NCBI GenBank assembly: GCA_009781965.1
Contig: WQUS01000104.1
Coordinates: forward strand, 1 to 6,458
Direction of reading: 5' to 3'
Length of the DNA stretch: 6,458 bases
Source: Bacillota bacterium
GTDB taxonomy: Bacteria > Bacillota > Desulfotomaculia > Desulfotomaculales > Desulfallaceae
The notes under the pieces are model-generated. The model searched no databases, had not been told where the DNA came from, and worked only from the letters and a program-made list of their open reading frames with translations. Made by a program: the position numbers and the translations under genes. Below, piece after piece: positions 4,879-6,458 of this stretch; positions within the stretch are counted from its first letter, which is position 1, and each line of letters starts with the position of its first letter.

Positions 4879-5376
4879 TTACTGTTCATCCTTTGCCCCG
4901 GTAGGCCGGCGGGAGAGGCCGATTTTGCCTGTCCTGACCATTTCTACAATTCCCTGCTGTTCCAACACATGGGTAAAGGCGTCGATTTTTTGGTGATCCC
5001 CGATAATCTGAATCACCATAGTTTCTGTCCCCACATCTACCACATTGGCCCGGAATATTTCCACAATATCCACGATGTTCCTGCGGTTGGCCGGATCCGC
5101 CTGGACCTTGATCAGGGCCAATTCCCGCTCAATGGAATCGTATTCGTCTATTTTGGTGATTTTGATTACATCCACCAGTTTGCCCAGTTGGTGGATGACT
5201 TGTTCCAGATCCCTTTCGTTACCGTTAACGACAATGGTGATGCGGCTAACATTCAGTTCCTCGGTGTAGCCGGCGGCAATACTTTCTATGTTGAATACGC
5301 GTCTGCTTAAAAGTCCGGTGATGCGGGCCAGCACTCCGGGCTTGTTTAAAGCCAGTACGGCGAGAGTATGAGTCAT
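4879..5376 (-). CDS. ilvN: Acetolactate synthase small (regulatory) subunit IlvN/IlvH
   Basis: This is the regulatory subunit of acetohydroxyacid synthase, which makes acetolactate and acetohydroxybutyrate in valine, leucine and isoleucine synthesis and confers valine feedback control. The N-terminal ACT domain (about residues 3-75) contains LNKPGVLARITGLLSRRVFNIESIAAG, including the conserved N11 and N29 of the valine site. RELALIKV (84-91) opens the C-terminal domain. The 165-residue length is typical. The ATG at 5376 has GGGAGG 10 bases upstream. The catalytic subunit gene ilvB and ilvC are not adjacent on either side, which is unusual. I see no T-box leader in the 100 bases between the ATG and the upstream terminator. 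The last codons and stop (GAA CAG TAA) form one arm of an inverted repeat with the edge of copy D. Confidence 0.95.
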   Translation of the reverse strand: MTHTLAVLALNKPGVLARITGLLSRRVFNIESIAAGYTEELNVSRITIVVNGNERDLEQVIHQLGKLVDVIKITKIDEYDSIERELALIKVQADPANRRNIVDIVEIFRANVVDVGTETMVIQIIGDHQKIDAFTHVLEQQGIVEMVRTGKIGLSRRPTGAKDEQ

Positions 5377-5476
5377 TTGGTTGCAGCCTCCCTAAATTTC
5401 ATGTGATCTAATTTAATGTTATCTCATGTTATCTATAGATATAATTTTATCATAAATTTTCATTGTATCCCAGAGG

Positions 5477-5501
5477 AAAAAAAGCCGGCCGGCATTTTTT
5501 T
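5477..5501. terminator. Bidirectional hairpin terminator
   Basis: Seven A residues, the self-complementary GCCGGCCGGC (5484-5493), one A, and seven T residues form a symmetric terminator. In minus-strand sense the hairpin is followed directly by seven T residues. It therefore can end transcripts arriving from the YyaL-type gene and the repeat module before ilvN. An attenuator role for ilvN is possible, but no alternative antiterminator structure was seen. Confidence 0.8.
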
Positions 5502-5512
5502 ATTCATTACTC

Positions 5513-5638
5513 GTTACTGTCCAGCATCGAGCCGGCCCGTAAAGTTATTAACCGTGCGCTCATGCTCTTTCGAGAAATCGCTTACGGTTAATAGCTTTAC
5601 GGGCCTGGGCTACGGGTACTAGCAAACGTTGCATAGTA
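5513..5638 (+). repeat. Intergenic hairpin repeat, copy E (full unit of composite module 2)
   Basis: Arms at 5534-5555 and 5584-5605 pair over 22 positions with a single G-T wobble. Their sequence differs from copy C outside the apical TAACCGT/ACGGTTA, yet complementarity is kept. The core reads GCGCTCATG, CTC-TTTC-GAG, AAATCGCTT, with a four-base loop in the mini-stem. The left block CAGCATCGAGCCGG and the right block GCCTGGGCTACGGG are present. The element starts right after TTACTC (5507-5512), which recurs at the far end of the module (5751-5756). Confidence 0.88.
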
Positions 5639-5666
5639 TCGAACCTCGAACTTCGAACATCGAGTT
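5639..5666 (+). repeat. Four-unit 7-bp tandem repeat linking copies E and F
   Basis: The units are TCGAACC, TCGAACT, TCGAACA and TCGAGTT. The number of units, the preceding GCATAGTA and the direct run into AACCGTGCG are the same as in the A-B linker at 2346-2373, although individual units have diverged. Confidence 0.85.
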
Positions 5667-5750
5667 AACCGTGCGCTCATGCTCTTTCGAGAAATTGCTT
5701 ACGGTTAATAACTTTACTGGCCTGGGCTACGGGTACTAGCAAACGCACAG
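5667..5750 (+). repeat. Intergenic hairpin repeat, copy F (half unit lacking the left arm)
   Basis: The apical core (AACCGTGCGCTCATG, CTC-TTTC-GAG, AAATTGCTTACGG), the right arm and GGCCTGGGCTACGGG are present, as in copy B, with the left arm replaced by the 7-bp units. The C-to-T change in ATTGC turns a G-C pair into a G-U pair and so keeps the core stem. The copy ends at the stop codon of the YyaL-type gene. Confidence 0.82.
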
Positions 5751-6458
5751 TTACTCTTTGAGCAAGAGCATCGCGGCGACAAAATATGTGTAAGCCTGGG
5801 GGTGCTCGGCGACGGCGCCGGCAAAAGCGTCTATTAAATGCCGGACCGTGTCTTTCAGCCCCTGATCCTTGGTCAGGCTGGTTAGAGTAAGCAAGTTCAG
5901 CGTCATTACCGAATTACCCGACGGCACGGCGCCGTCGTAAAACTCCTTGGTGCGGGCAATAAGCTGTTCGGCGTCGCTGCCGGAAAAGAAAAAGTCTCCT
6001 TGTTGCGCATCCTGAAATAACTTAATGGTTTGCCCGGTCAAGTCAAGGGCCCGCTCCAGGTATGCCGGTTTGGAGGTCGCCAGATAAAGTTCCAACAATC
6101 CCAAGATTAAAAACGCGTAATCGTCCAGATAGCCTTCGAAAGCCGCTTCGCCGGCTCGATAACGGGCTAAAAGGCGCCCGTCTGCCCGAAACATTTTGCC
6201 GCGGATAAAGGATTCCGCTTGCTGGGCGGCCGCCAATAAGCTTGAGTCTGTCAAAACAGCCGCTCCTTGGGCCAGGGCGGCAATCATCAGCCCGTTCCAG
6301 GCGGTCAGGATCTTATCATCTTTATGTGGGTGTACTCTTTTTTCCCGATATTCAAATAACATTTGCCGGCACTCTGCCAGAACGTCGGCCAGTTTCTCCG
6401 GCGCCAGGCCCAATGCGGCAGCCCTTTCCTCCGGCAGGCCCGGGAGCAGGTTGGGAAT
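5751..6458 (-). CDS. YyaL-type thioredoxin/epimerase-fold protein, 3' part (5' end outside window)
   Basis: The 235 visible residues correspond to the alpha/alpha-barrel (N-acylglucosamine 2-epimerase-like) portion of the DUF255/YyaL family, whose full proteins are about 680 residues with an N-terminal thioredoxin-like domain. The biochemical role of the family is not established. Diagnostic segments are HKDDKILTAWNGLMIAALA (about 45-63), EGYLDDYAFLILGLLELY, GDFFFSG and EFYDGAVPSGNS. The frame is open to the window edge, so the gene continues upstream. The C-terminus stops at AAMLLLKE shortly after the last helical motif. Family members I recall continue for roughly 80-100 more residues with a VV(I/V)xG strand and a cysteine-containing end, so this protein looks C-terminally short. 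The stop codon abuts repeat copy F. Confidence 0.85.
   Translation of the reverse strand: MPNLLPGLPEERAAALGLAPEKLADVLAECRQMLFEYREKRVHPHKDDKILTAWNGLMIAALAQGAAVLTDSSLLAAAQQAESFIRGKMFRADGRLLARYRAGEAAFEGYLDDYAFLILGLLELYLATSKPAYLERALDLTGQTIKLFQDAQQGDFFFSGSDAEQLIARTKEFYDGAVPSGNSVMTLNLLTLTSLTKDQGLKDTVRHLIDAFAGAVAEHPQAYTYFVAAMLLLKE

Noticed and set aside
5377..5510. T-box or leader attenuator upstream of ilvN
   Set aside because: No T-box sequence (GGGTGGNACCGCG) or specifier stem is seen. The hairpin at 5477-5501 fits better as terminator of the upstream gene.
2226..5750. Insertion sequence with transposase
   Set aside because: No open frame in or beside any copy resembles a transposase, and units are at most about 240 bases. 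At most this is a non-autonomous element.

Overview
The window looks like chromosomal DNA of a spore-forming, low-to-medium GC Firmicute. A Peptococcaceae-type clostridium (Desulfotomaculum/Pelotomaculum group) is my best guess. The evidence is a Spo0F-like response regulator, an EndoAI/EndoA (MazEF) pair of Bacillus type, sigma-A-like promoters, strong GGAGG ribosome binding sites and TTG/GTG starts. The genus is inference only. Every convincing gene lies on the minus strand, so transcription runs from high to low coordinates.

In transcription order the layout is as follows. First is the 3' part of a YyaL-type thioredoxin/epimerase-fold protein (6458-5751, 5' end outside the window). Next is a repeat module (5750-5513) and a strong hairpin terminator (5501-5477). 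An ilvN gene without a visible ilvB follows (5376-4879), then a degenerate repeat copy (4865-4782). The ndoAI-ndoA antitoxin-toxin operon (4686-4055) has its own promoter and terminator. A PuuD-like class I amidotransferase-fold hydrolase (3920-3195) is followed by a repeat hairpin (3172-3031). Then come a Spo0F-like single-domain response regulator (2911-2501) and a second repeat module (2463-2226). Last are the overlapping operon tsaE-tsaB-rimI (about 2068-432), which makes part of the t6A tRNA-modification machinery plus the RimI acetyltransferase, and a probable small membrane protein (316-176).

Apart from the overlapping operons the genes are metabolically unrelated. What unites the window is a family of intergenic structured repeats. 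Six copies occupy four of the five larger spacers. Each full copy is an imperfect hairpin of about 120-140 nt whose apical 27-28 nt are nearly invariant (GTGCGCTCATG, a CTC-loop-GAG mini-stem, then AAATCGCTTAC). The long arms differ in sequence between copies but keep complementarity, and the mini-stem shows a T:A to C:G change on both sides in one copy. Two loci carry the same composite layout: a full hairpin, four 7-bp TCGAAC(C/T)-type units, then a half hairpin lacking its left arm. The elements sit just after stop codons, in two cases touching or overlapping the stop. They encode nothing convincing and no transposase is nearby. I consider this family the main candidate for an undescribed system, either a non-autonomous mobile element or a structured 3'-UTR RNA/DNA element.
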